The notes beneath the pieces are model-generated. The model ran no database searches and was not told the origin of the DNA. It worked only from the letters and a program-made list of their open reading frames with translations. The translations under genes and the position numbers were made by a program. A DNA stretch of 64,000 nt from positions 109,740,532 through 109,804,531 of the forward strand of contig OY744519.1 of the NCBI GenBank assembly GCA_963556195.1, in the 5' to 3' direction. Below, in pieces: positions 46,127 to 56,956 of the stretch; position 1 is the first letter of the stretch, and each line of letters begins with the position of its first letter. The stretch is from Sepiola atlantica. Taxonomy: Eukaryota; Mollusca; Cephalopoda; Sepiida; Sepiolidae.

Positions 46127-46736
46127 TCTTCTATATATTAATACGATAGCGTGTGTGTTCGTGTGTCACGCTTATATCAAAAGCTCTGCGCATGCGTGTT
46201 GCACCTAGATTTGGAAAAGCATTCAAGTCACCTAATTTTCGTAATATTTTCAAGTATTTCCCTTTGGCGCAACGGTTAGTGATGTAGAATTTTGACGTTG
46301 AGTTTTTGACGTCGGCTCAACTGGTTTATAGTTCGATCCCAAACAACCTCTAAAATTTTTTTTTCTACATCGAAGGGGGTGAGGTAGGGAGAGGACGACC
46401 AGGAAGACACATATTAATACGATAGCGTGTGTGTTATTTTGTGTGTCACGCTTACATCAAAAGCAACAATCTTCCGAATCTTTATATGCTACTCATGAAT
46501 TGGAGCCAAATTTAACTTAATCTGAAGCATTTACAAAGTAAGATTTAGTCGTCGAAATATTACCTTCACTAGAAATGTTGTATATAAAGAAGTTTTGTAA
46601 ATTGTTTCATGTATTTTCATTTTTTTAAATCAATATACAAGTCAGATCTTATATTTTATTCAAACATGTATAGGTTAGGAACAAGATAATTAGTATTGAA
46701 AACATAATTTTGTGTAATTTACACGGGTCCCTCTAG
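46127..46736 (+). mobile_element. Non-autonomous Helitron-like element
   Basis: Starts A|TCTTCTATATATTAATACGA (46127) and ends with a hairpin GTGTA-ATT-TACAC (46712-46724), eight bases, then CTAG (46733-46736) before T. TC at the 5' end, a hairpin about 10 bases before a terminal CTRR and insertion between A and T are the Helitron rules, all met here. The 50-bp head TATTAATACGATAGCGTGTG... recurs inside at 46411-46463. No replicase ORF. Confidence 0.75.
46258..46380 (+). mobile_element. tRNA-derived SINE-like segment within the Helitron-like element
   Basis: TTTGGCGCAACGGTTAGTGA is A-box-like and TTTATAGTTCGATCCCAAAC contains a good B box (AGTTCGATCCC). A long insert between them resembles a class II tRNA arm. 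Flanked by the two copies of the Helitron head. Confidence 0.65.
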
Positions 46737-47197
46737 TTAAAGTATTAATAGTTTTTTTGTTAAACTTATTGTTAAATGTATCCACATTTTTTAAATCTTG
46801 TATTTTGTTTAGTGTACGTCTCCATACAAAAATGCTACTTTTTCTTTTACATTTTAAGCATTAGATTTGTTTAGATTATTTTAAAATTCAAATGAAAACT
46901 TCCGGTCAAGTTTACACATGAGTTTTACATTGAACACATTATAATATGATTTTAAAAACATAATTTGTTGCTGTTGTTGTTGTAAGTGGTTGTGGTGGTG
47001 GTGGTAGTAGTGGTTATTATCATTATTATTATTATGATGATTATGATGACAATTACATTTGTCATGAAAAAGGAAACAGAAAAGCCCCCACCACCTCTCA
47101 TCTTTCTAAATTACAAAATAAATTGATTCATATTTTTTTAATCTTCATTAAGTTTTTTATTTTTTATACTATTGTTTATTTATTTTTCTATCTTTAA

Positions 47198-48513
47198 TAC
47201 AGGGTGACCCCAAAAAACGGGCCCCAACTCTAATTAGGCCCCGTTTCTTAGTGTTTCGTCCGAATGAAATGAATTTTTGGTCATAACTAGTTTATTATAT
47301 TCAAAACATCACATCAAAACACTAGGGTCTTTGGCCTTTTTTTCTCAGTTCTACAGCATGTGTTCTAGATGGCCTCCATTTATTTCTTGAGGCGCAGAAC
47401 GAAGTTGTCAATGACGTTCTTACAGACTGAATTGGGAATGGCTCTCATCTCCTCCCTGATGGCTTTCTTGAGTTCCGTGATGGTTCTGGGTTTCCCTGCA
47501 TACACTCTGTCCTTAAGATAGCCCCAAAGGAAAAAATCTGGGGGGCTTAGGTCCGGGCTATGGGGTGGCCACTCAAAATTAGTCTTGAGACTGATCACTC
47601 GACCTCTGAAGTTCTCTTTCAGCCAATCTCGGGACAGGTTTGAGGTGTGTGAACTTGCTCCGTCTTGCTGGAACCAGAACTTGCTCATGAGCGACGGGTA
47701 GAGGGTCTGGAGCTCACTCTTGAAGGTTTTGAGGACCTCCACATACCGCTCCTTGGTGACTGTCACTGCTGCGCCAGATTCTTTGGTGAAGATTGGTCCG
47801 ATGATGCCTCTGACCGAGATTGCAGCCCATACTGAGCACTTAGGAGAGTGCAGGGGCTTGGTGGCTACTTCATTGGGTCTGGAGGACCCCCAGAAGACAT
47901 TTGTCTTGGAGTTCGCCTTTCTGTCAAGAGGGAAGTGGGCTTCATCTGAGGTCCAAAGGAGGTTAAGGAAACCTGGTGTCTCCTCGATCTTATCGAGCAT
48001 CTTGACTGCCATAGCGCTCCTCTGTTTCTTGTCTGAGGCTGTAAGGGTCTGCAGCGTCTGTATTCTGTATGGGTAAGTCTGATATCGTTCACCAGCACTC
48101 TCCTGCAAGTCTCACGGGAGATACCGAGGGACTGACTTCGCTTACGCACAGAGCGTTTCGGACTCTCCTGGAGACTCTCTCACACTTTCGACCAGCTCGG
48201 CTGTCCGCTTCTTGGGACGTCCCGAGTGGCTTGGACGGTTCTCACTGGCAGCGTTGAGGTTCTCCACGGTCCCATACTTCTCAAAGTGGTCCACCGAATT
48301 CTGAATTCTGCTTTTGGATGGAGCCTTTTCACATTCGAACTGATGCATGAAACTGTCCTGGGTTTTCTTAAACGAGCCTGTCTTGTAGTAAAATTTAACA
48401 CAGTGTATTCTTTGTCCCGGCTCCCATGCCCTGTAAAATAAGGGCAATCGGTGAATAAATAAAGGAGATATCACATAAAGTGTACACGGGGGCCAGTTTT
48501 TTTTTACTCAGTA
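47198..48513 (-). mobile_element. mariner/Tc1-superfamily transposon, 1312 bp, complete ends
   Basis: Inverted ends CAGGGTGACCCCAAAAAACG (47200) and, on the minus strand, CTGAGTAAAAAAAAACTGGC (ending 48511) share the CAGGGTG.../AAAAAAC.GGCCCC pattern. TA stands on both sides (47198-47199 and 48512-48513). Length and TA target fit mariner. The transposase fills the interior on the minus strand. Confidence 0.85.
47380..48474 (-). pseudogene. mariner-type transposase, frameshifted twice
   Basis: N-terminal helix-turn-helix region: KFYYKTGSFKKTQDSF, SRIQNSVDHFEKYGTVENL and SGRPKKRTAELVESV. The frame then shifts (about 48150) to SLGISRETCRRVLVNDI and shifts back (about 48085-48105). Catalytic region: WTSDEAHF (first D), WFQQDGASSHTS (second D), WPPHSPDLSPPDFFLWGYLKD (third D). 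Counting gives 41 residues between the second D and the D of PPD, as in the DD41D group; if SPD is the catalytic one the spacing is 36. The ORF is otherwise open to 47380. The two shifts compensate each other and only about 20 codons are affected. Confidence 0.9.
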
Positions 48514-50790
48514 ATATGTAATTGTTTTATTTGACCAATCAACGTTAACTTTTTCGTTTATTTATTTCATTATATAACCAGTTTTTAATGGGGAATTCAG
48601 TTTCATTATTATTCTTATACAAAATCAAATCCATCGAATTTGAATATCTAAAAGACCATATGAAATAAACTTTTTCATCCTAATTAATAAAATATGACAA
48701 TGTTCCTACACATTAAATTTCCTAAACATTGGAATATATCAAACAACATTATGACAATCATCTTTATGTTGTTTTTCTCCAAATTACCAAAATTTGAAAC
48801 TCAAATTGTTTAGTTTCTTTTCTGTAAAGAAGACTACAGCTTGGTTAATTGCTACTCATGTTGGGGGCGGATAGTTTTTGCTAATTATTATACTAAAGCT
48901 GAGATAATAAACGTTTGTCTCCTAAGGCTGTTTTCATATATATTTCAATCATGCAAAATACACGCTAAAATATTTATCAGCTTTGGGATTAGGTTATGTT
49001 TGGAAAAAAAAATTTCAATTGTTCTAATTATATGTAAATTGCGATTATCTCACCAATCGCCTATCTCTTAATACGTTTCTGTGTATGCCTTTCATGTTTG
49101 ACTCTCCCCACTCTTAATTTATACGGTATAAAGGAATGAAAGAAAAAAAGTTTATTGAACTAAGTCGAAACTCATTTCATTCTCAGACTGAATTAACAAT
49201 TAACGTGTAATGTTTTAAATATTAAAAAGCTTCATGTCTAAAATAATAGAATGTTTGGAATGTTATTTGCGCTGAAAACATTTATAAAGATCAAAACAAC
49301 ATTACGTTAAATGTTTATAGCAACATAGTTTCAACACCAGCGGCTCATTTGATTAACAAGTAAGTTTTTAAAAGTGTTTGCCCGTTAAAAAAAAAAGTAT
49401 TCGTCTATGGTAAAAAGAAAGTAGAAGAAAACAAATGAAATAAAGGTGTATGTATTAAATGTACATTTAAAAATACTAAGTGAATGGAAAAGCTTTAAAT
49501 GGTAAATTTCAGCATCCGCGGTTCATACAGTAAACATGTCAAGCATGTGCATCTTTCATGATCATTTTCGCTAAGTTTATTTTTAATTAATGGAAAAGGC
49601 TTGTTACTGTTTGGTTTCCGTGTGATACTATTGACGCAGCAAGAGTCGAGGCCTTGAACAAGGATGGGAAGTGTCTTATCAACGCACACAAAAGAAAGTG
49701 CGGGAGTGGTCAGGTTGTATTGTTTAGAGGAAAAGGGCTTGTCGGTGACTTCGGGGCGAGAGCAGATCGAGTCGATCAAACGGTGAGATGAACTGATCAA
49801 CCAAGTGATGGTGGTGGCCTCAACAGACGAATTATCGCAGTTTGGAGTCAACTTCGGGCGAGAGCAGATCTGTCAGAGCCGTAACAGATTAAGAGAATAG
49901 CTGACGACTTGGGTAACGACAATATAGGTCTCGACAGTCTGCGACTGTGTCGTACACACTTATAGTTTCAACTGACTTATACACAATGTATATGAGTTTG
50001 TATTTTTCTTGTGAGTTGCTTTTATTTTCTCAACTTGTAAACCGGTGCTTGTGCCCTCGACGATTCGTCAGTGGAATAGACGACATGGCCAGAACGAGAA
50101 CAAGAACCAAAGATGAAGACGAACAGAAGAAAACCACGGCGGCGATTGTCGAGAGGGACCGCATGGTTCTACATCTGTCAGCAAGCTATAAATATTCCGC
50201 CTCCCTTTTATATTTCTCCTATCTGTGGTAAAAAATATCGACATCGTAACAACAGTAGAAAAAATAGTAAAAACATGTAAAAGTAATTATACAATACAAA
50301 ATGTCTTTTCGTATTTGTAAGAGTTCAAAATGGTGACAGTGGTCTGTTCATCATTAATAAAAAAAAAGGTCATTGTATCCTTAAAATAATCTATGCTTGT
50401 AGAATATAATATAAACACACGTGTAAGTGGAAATTAGAAGAAAAATATTTTACCCAGTATTATGATAAACAATTAATTGTAAGAAATAAATACTTTAATT
50501 GCAGAAATAAGTCGGGAAATGTTTAAAGTATTTATATTTTTTTTGAAAATCAGACAAATAATATGTTCCGGAAGTTTTTAGATAAATGATATTTTATATT
50601 ATTTGGACTACTGTTCTCATCTTGGGTGTTATTCTTGCAACGTTTCAACTGATGTTACCTCCAACCTTTTAACTGTGTGTCTTGTCGAACTTAATAATCT
50701 TTCTATCGAACTAAGGAATCTGTACGTAATTTCGAACCCTTCATTTAATTAACAGGGAGTAGCTTGCTCTTGTTCTGTCAGTCATGAATG
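48514..50790. other. Stretch with no named gene; GC-richer island at 49.6-50.2 kb
   Basis: Mostly AT-rich. Between 49600 and 50200 GC rises to roughly half, with a 118-codon minus frame (49495-49851) and a 94-codon plus frame (49947-50231, containing MARTRTRTKDEDEQKKTTAA). Neither resembles a family I know. The segment TCGGGCGAGAGCAGATC occurs twice (49752 and 49856 in slightly different form). An exon or an LTR is possible; unproven. Confidence 0.4.
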
Positions 50791-51350
50791 TATTATTTAA
50801 TATAACTCAAAATTTGATGTAGAGCAATTCCCTTTCTCTAATATTTTTTTTACTTAACTTCTTTTAAAAGTTTGTGATGGCGAAGGCGAGTTTAGGTGGA
50901 CGTACCTCCTAAATGGAAAAGTTTAGAAAAAAAAATATGGCCATGTTGCAAAAATATATATTGCAAAATTCATAATGATCAGTTAATAAAAATAAATAAA
51001 CAAATAAAAAAACTTTTATATGTATGCACCTCTCTTAAAATTATCATTTACCAAAAAATAATGTGCCCAGGTTAGCGTATTTTTTAGAATATATATTCCA
51101 AAATTCATTATGATCTATTCATTAGCTTAGGAGATTAAAAGTTTTTTTTTGTGGGGCGGGTGTGGATTTGGGTGGGCGCATCCCCAAAATGGTAAAGTCC
51201 ACAATAAAAATAATGTGCTCGTGTTACTTATGGGGTTGCCGAAAATATTGCAAAATTCATAATGATCGGTTCATAAAAAATAATAGATTACTCAAACAAA
51301 TTTTTTTTATATATATATATATATACACCCTCTAAATGTTAACGTTTACA
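50790..51350. repeat. Degenerate tandem repeat, about 180-bp unit, three units
   Basis: GGTGGACGTACCTCCTAAAT, then TGCACCTCTCTTAAAATT and GGGCGCATCCCCAAAATGGT each start a unit that continues AAAGT.TA..AAAAAATA, ATATTGCAAAATTCATAATG and ATC.GTTCATAA. The leader AATATAACTCAAAATTTGAT matches 37348. Confidence 0.7.
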
Positions 51351-51479
51351 AAAAAATGAAAAGAAACAAAAGTGCTCGATCGTAGATTCTATAAGAGCTA
51401 ATATAAAGTGTTATATATCAAAACTATACATTACAGTGTCTGTTTGGTTTGTGTTGAGTGCACCGTTGTCTGCGTGTAG

Positions 51480-51506
51480 AAATAATTATATATATATATA
51501 TATATA
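51480..51506. repeat. (TA)n microsatellite
   Basis: Short TA run preceding a block CCTCTGAGGAGAAGATTTTC. Confidence 0.9.
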
Positions 51507-51715
51507 TGGTCCTCTGAGGAGAAGATTTTCTTTGAAAACTTATGAGTTAAAGAAGCAGCATCACTACTTGTTTTTGAACTTTAATAAAATCTGATTAATT
51601 TCTCATTTTATTATGACATTCAATTAATATAATTGCTCTATACATTATATTGAGCTTTCTTTTTATCCTGATAGTCTACTGGTTATATTATTTATATCTT
51701 TGAAGTATTATCTTA

Positions 51716-51716
<1 letters not shown>

Positions 51717-51807
<91 letters not shown>

Positions 51808-52016
51808 AAGAGGGTAGTGCAGTATTAGTGCAGTTCCAACGAGAGAAAAGTATATATGTAAAGGAGTAAGGCTACCAACATTTGTAGAATGTTTTTTTCA
51901 ACATTTATTTATTATTTTGTTGTTTTACCATTTTATAATTTTATATAACGCGTTTCAAGCGGTGTAAAATAAATGTTGAAAAAAACATTCTACAAATGTT
52001 GGTAGCCTTATTCCTT

Positions 52017-52100
<84 letters not shown>
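51717..52100. repeat. Large palindrome: (CT)n(TA)n - arm - spacer - arm - (TA)n(GA)n
   Basis: A 53-bp arm GTAAAGGAGTAAGGCTACCA... (51858-51910) is repeated inverted at 51967-52019 with two mismatches. The whole is bordered by CT then TA repeats on the left and TA then GA repeats on the right, so even the microsatellites are mirror images. The spacer has ACGCGTTTCAAGCGGTGTAA; on the minus strand this holds GCUUGAAACGCGUU, like the 3' half of a hammerhead. Confidence 0.85.
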
Positions 52101-52102
<2 letters not shown>

Positions 52103-53420
52103 AAATCTTTGAACCTAATGTGCACGAACTTAATATAATATGCAGCATAGAAATAAAAATAGAGCTGTATATTTGTATATATGTATAAAAAAACAACATT
52201 ATTTCACAATAAAATCAAATATTGGGAAAAAAATAATCTTCCCATAATTTGGTCAGGAATGATTACCCAAAAGTTTCAAGTATTTTCTCGCTCTCCTGAT
52301 AATGATTTTCCTTTGAGCGCTTGAAGCTGTTTGGAAAGGTGCAATCTCTTGAGATTAGATGATGCGATCAACTCTAAATTAGATGTTGGAATAAATTAAT
52401 TCCAAAATTAGAGTCGAGGAATTCTTTTTGACTGAGATGCATCTACATTCAGTACCAATACTTCTTATAAAACAGCTTCTGTAGATGGATTAGTCAGAAA
52501 ACAAAGCTATTATAGCGGAAGAATCTGAAAACAAATGGCCTGGGAATTATGGTAAAGTGCAAAATGTCTAATGAAGAAACAAACAGAATACTGGTTTATA
52601 ACACTTTTATATAGTATTGCCTGAGTGGGGACATATTGTCGGGTGGAGGGTTTAGTGAAAAATAATTAAAAATGAGCTATATTAAAGCAGTTAGCTCCTT
52701 AAATGGCTACAAAATTTTATCGATTAGTTTTGTCTGATTTTCCAAGTGGTGACAGAGCAAATTAATACACTGTATTTATTTGTTGACTGATTTTGGCGGA
52801 TTTCTTTTTTTCATTATTATTTTGCAAACGTTTTTTGTTTTCTGAATTTTGCAGATTATTTTTCAAATCATGACAAAGTTTTTTTTTCAAAATCTTCCCA
52901 TTTGTGGACATCAATACTGCAGGGTTGCTTCACAGCTGAGTACATGTTCGTTTCTAAGTCTAATGTAGCCGCCCACTTAAATAATCAAATTCCGACCATT
53001 TAATCTGTCATTTCCAATCCTTCCAAGGTGTCATTCATCACCAACTGACAATCTCATTAACCCTTATCCTCGAGTGGCCTTCAGGCCTTGATAAGTCGTG
53101 ACTCATTAGGATTAAGAAAAATAATAATTGTTTCTGAATATACTTAATATAAATAAAGATAATACGAAGAGCTGTTGTATGCTTGTCAATATTTAGTTTT
53201 TTTAATCAAAATTTTGTGAAAGTTAAATTAATTAAGGTATTGTTGGGTCATTAAATTAATTAAATAGATTTGTTTACAATTAAAACATACTTTTAACATT
53301 TATGCTGAATCATGAACACACACAGACTGATGTGAATTGGTCTCATGATTTTATTAACATAGAGAGATTTATTTCTTTATTCACTGTATTTGTACAATTA
53401 CAAAATAAAGTTATTGATAC
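52101..53420. other. Stretch without recognised gene
   Basis: AT-rich, only short frames. No repeat boundaries seen. Confidence 0.5.
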
Positions 53421-54440
53421 GTATCTATTAATAATGGAGTTTATGTATCTGTCTGTCTGAAGTCAAAACTATACTATTTAAGACTATTGTACTTATTATG
53501 AAATAGTATAGTATATACTATTTAAGACTAATGTTCTATCTTTAAATGCTCAATTCATGGGGCATAGTGTAGTGTAGTATCTGCTCTGTTGTCATGACAC
53601 CATCCCCCCAGGCATTACCTCTTCCTTTTTTGAGAGGTGTAGAGGTAGTGTAGTATCTGTTCTGTTGTCATGATACCCTCCTCCCAGGCATTACCTCCTC
53701 CTTTTTTTGAGAGGTGTGACCGTAGTGTTGTATCTGTTCTGTTGTCATGATACCATCCTCCCAGGCAATACCTCCTCCTTCTTTTTAGAGGTGTGGAGGT
53801 AGTGTAGTATCTGTTTTGTTGTCATAATACCATCTTTCCCGACATTGCCTCCCTTTTTGAGAGGTGTGGAGATAGTGTAGTATTTGTTCTGTTGTCATGA
53901 TACACTCCTCCCAGGTATTACCTCCTCCTTTTTAGAGGTGTGGAGGTTGTGTAGTATCTGTTCTGTTGTCACGATACCATCCTCCCAGGCATTACCTCCT
54001 CCTTTTTTGTAGAGGTGTGGAGGTAGTGTAGTATCTGTTTTGTTGTCATGATACCCTCTTCCTAAGCATTACCTCTTCCTTTTTTGAGAGGGGTAGAGGT
54101 AGTGTAGTATTGGTTTTGTTATCATGAAACCGTCCCCCCAGGCATTACCTCCTCCTTTTTTTAGAGATGTTGAGGTAGTGTAGTATCTGTTCTGTTGTCA
54201 TGAAACCATCCTCTCAGGGATTACCTCCTCCTTTTTTTTGGACGGGATGTAGTATTTTTTCTGTGGTCATGATACTATCCTCTCAGGGATTACCTTCTCC
54301 TTTACTTTTTTTGAGGTGGCAGATAGTATAGTATCTGTTCTGTTGTCATTATACCATCCTCCCAGGTAATACTTCTTTTTTATTGGGCGGTGGGGGGGGG
54401 GTAATGTAGTATATGTCTTAAGCGCCCTCTGATTATTAAG
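53420..54440 (+). mobile_element. Repeat element with a 76-bp minisatellite array, about eleven units
   Basis: Leader TCTATTAATAATGGAG, ATCTGTCTGTCTGAAG, AAATGCTCAATTCATGGGGC (53427-53565) precedes about eleven units of the type GTAGTGTAGTATCTGTTCTG, TTGTCATGATACCATCCTCC, CAGGCATTACCTCCTCCTTT (53570-54400). The shared leader with the inverted copy at 41270-41535 shows this is a mobile element whose core array varies in copy number, as in Helentron-associated elements of molluscs. The TC start is Helitron-compatible; no 3' CTAG end was found. Confidence 0.75.
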
Positions 54441-54483
54441 TTTAATGTTCTATTTCGAACGCACAGAAAGTTCTATTTCAAGA

Positions 54484-54506
54484 AAGAGAGAGAGAGAGGG
54501 GGGGGG
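54484..54506. repeat. Short (GA)n/G-run
   Basis: AGAGAGAGAGAGAGGGGGGGG. The following 700 bp are AT-rich with two unrecognised short frames. Confidence 0.85.
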
Positions 54507-55235
54507 ACACAAGACAGGGGCGCGTTATTTGATCAATAACATGTAAACAACAGATTCTCTGAAATTTATCGTACGAGTCGCTCAAAAATGATATATTTAC
54601 TTTGATTTTTTATTAAAACGTTTTGGATTTGTTTTTTTTTGTGTTTTTAAATATTATTAGAAATTAATGTTTTAAAGCACAAATTTATCGAATCAAATTA
54701 TTTAATTTAAAAAGTAATTAATTAAAAAATTACTATTTTTTTGTAAGAAAAACCAAACACATTCTACCGAGCAATTAAATAACTGTATTTTATTTTTTTA
54801 ATTGTTGATTTTATTTTAGGTACACCTTTTTTTTTTCGATTTGAAAAACTTCAAATATTATTATGTTTTTATGACCTTAAGTGAGTTTAGGATTTTTTGT
54901 TTTACATTTTACTCCGTAAAGGGTAAATTTTGTTTCAAAACTGTTTTTTTATTATTCCGTGTTTTATTTATTAAAATAAAGGATGGGTGATTTTCTTTCT
55001 TTTTTTGTTGTGAAAAACAAACAAACATATTTTACTGAGCAATTAAATAAAACAACTAGCAAAAATATTCGATGGGAGGGAGCATATTTTTTGCTAGTAT
55101 CATTAAAATTAATTTTAGAGAATCGCTTCCTTCTCGAATCGGGTGGTTTGGTGGTGGTGGTTTTATGTTTTTTCGAGTGCCCTGAGACGATTTCGGCATT
55201 GAAACCCATCGAAAGTAAATAGTTTTGTTGTTACA

Positions 55236-55320
55236 TACCCTAACCCTACTCTAACGGCCAAATGTATGTAGGAAAAACACAGTTTAGAGACGAGAGTTAG
55301 GGTTAGAGTTAGGGTTAAAT
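55236..55320. repeat. Inverted telomere-like motifs
   Basis: TACCCTAACCCTACTCTAAC and, 40 bp on, GAGTTAGGGTTAGAGTTAGG face each other. Similar to the foldback at 21.65-21.86 kb. Confidence 0.75.
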
Positions 55321-55329
55321 ATATCTCAT

Positions 55330-56360
55330 TAACTATGTAGAATATCTTTCTCAGGACGAATTTGAAGGGAGTCGTTCGGATTATAGTCTTGTAGAGATAT
55401 CTCACCTTTAATGTTAAATAGAGATGAAATAAAGAAATACAAAAACAGCAAATATAAACAGCATAAATGTTTTATATATATATATATATTCAAACATACA
55501 AAATTCACATATAAACTTGAAAGAAAATAGAAAAATGTTCTGGGATTAAATTATGGTTCAAAATTTAAAAGGAATAAGATGTCGCTCACCTCATGGTTGG
55601 AGGAGGTAAGTGTCACTGATAATTGATGTCCAAAAATAAAATAAAATCAAGATACTTGCCAACTTAAGTATCGTTTGATATGTTACTTCTTTTTATCCCC
55701 TGTCTATCATGACCAATGGGAAGTCTCGTCTGTGAAATAAAAGGCTGTGTTATTTTTTCAAATTAAAAGTCATTTTTGTTTTTCAGAGTGAGAATACATT
55801 AGCGGAAAGTTGGATTTGCGACTTTCATTGTTACAGATAATTTGCTTTTTGGATTTACAAAGTTTTAACCGTTTGTTGCCCGTGTGCATTATTGTTAACA
55901 TATTTGGTCGATACAATCACTGAAATCTTTGAGATGATCAAAGTTGGTTGTTAATTGTGGGTGAAGTGAATGTTAGTTGTGGGTGCAGCTGTCCATAGAA
56001 AGACGTAAATGTGCCTGTCTATAGTTAGACATTAATGTGACAGTGATATGTAAGTGTGAAAAGCTTAGTAGTAGGAGAGAAACACAAAACAATACTTAAG
56101 CGTTCATTAAAGAGTGACACCTGGTAAGTCGAGACGTATAACCGATCGGTTTCACAATTTGGGAGCAGGAAAATTGGGGGATGGCTTTTTTTTTACTCAT
56201 CTAATTTAGTTTTTCTGTTTTAAATATAAATGAGGAGAGGGTTAAAAACTTAAATTTTTAAAGATTTTTTTTGTGCGGGGGTGTCTTTCTTTTTTATTCT
56301 GAAATAAGTGAGAAGGCCATTTCACTGAGTTTCGTTTTTCCGCTGACGTCAGAGTGATCG
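55330..56360. other. Stretch without recognised gene
   Basis: Short TA run near 55475. No coding or repeat structure that I can name. Confidence 0.5.
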
Positions 56361-56364
56361 GTAC

Positions 56365-56956
56365 TGTTCGAATCGAGGGGGTGATGTTCCCCCGATTATA
56401 GACGTGTTCAGTAAATCAAGCAATTGTTGCATGCAAAGACAGAGTAATAATTAACAAACAAAAATGAAGTAGTTCAAATAACGTTTATTGAACGTGTGCG
56501 TACGTGGAATGATGAAGTGTGTGATGTATGCATGTGTGTCGATGGAAAAACAGTTCTTGAAAAAGGTATAAGAAGAAATGAATGAATCCGGCGAGAGGAA
56601 AAGTCTTTGAAATCCGTAACACAAAGAAACCGAGTTGAGAACTCTTACCGTTGTTTGCCCACGTGTTGGTAGTTGTTTTGCTGAGACAAGTTCAAGAGAA
56701 AAGCGTGAGACGAAACGCTAGTGTATTAGCGTCGTTCTGCCAACCAGAGAAGAGTGAAACGGAACGCTAGTGTCAGCGTCTGCCTGCCGAGGCAGGTCGG
56801 TGAGGAAGAGAGGGATTTTCCGTTAAGCACCGGTTTTTATAGTCAGAAGGGCAGATAACTCTGGTGTCGCTTTACAGTGCCACCTGTCGGTGAAAAAGCG
56901 ACACCTACCGGCAAACCGGTGTAGTTATGTTTTGAAAGGAGGAGGTAACTGCTACA
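56365..56956 (-). repeat. LARD-2 LTR (3' LTR in minus orientation)
   Basis: From 56386 to 56956 it equals the other LTR with about one difference (TTTACAGTG here, TTTATAGTG there). The first 20 bases (TGTTCGAATCGAGGGGGTGA) differ strongly from those of the partner (TGCTAGGATCGTGGGTCG). Confidence 0.85.

Noticed and set aside
48069..48441. Plus-strand ORFs over the mariner (62 and 71 codons) and 47720-48076
   Set aside because: Antisense shadows of the transposase frame.
50055..50085. Minus-strand CUGACGA box
   Set aside because: No GAAA follows at the right distance, so there is no hammerhead core.
51507..51550. Plus-strand hammerhead (CTGAGGA...AAGATTTTCTT...GAAAA)
   Set aside because: CUGAGGA, a short stem II and GAAA can be drawn, but no UH cleavage site closes stem III and stem I does not pair.
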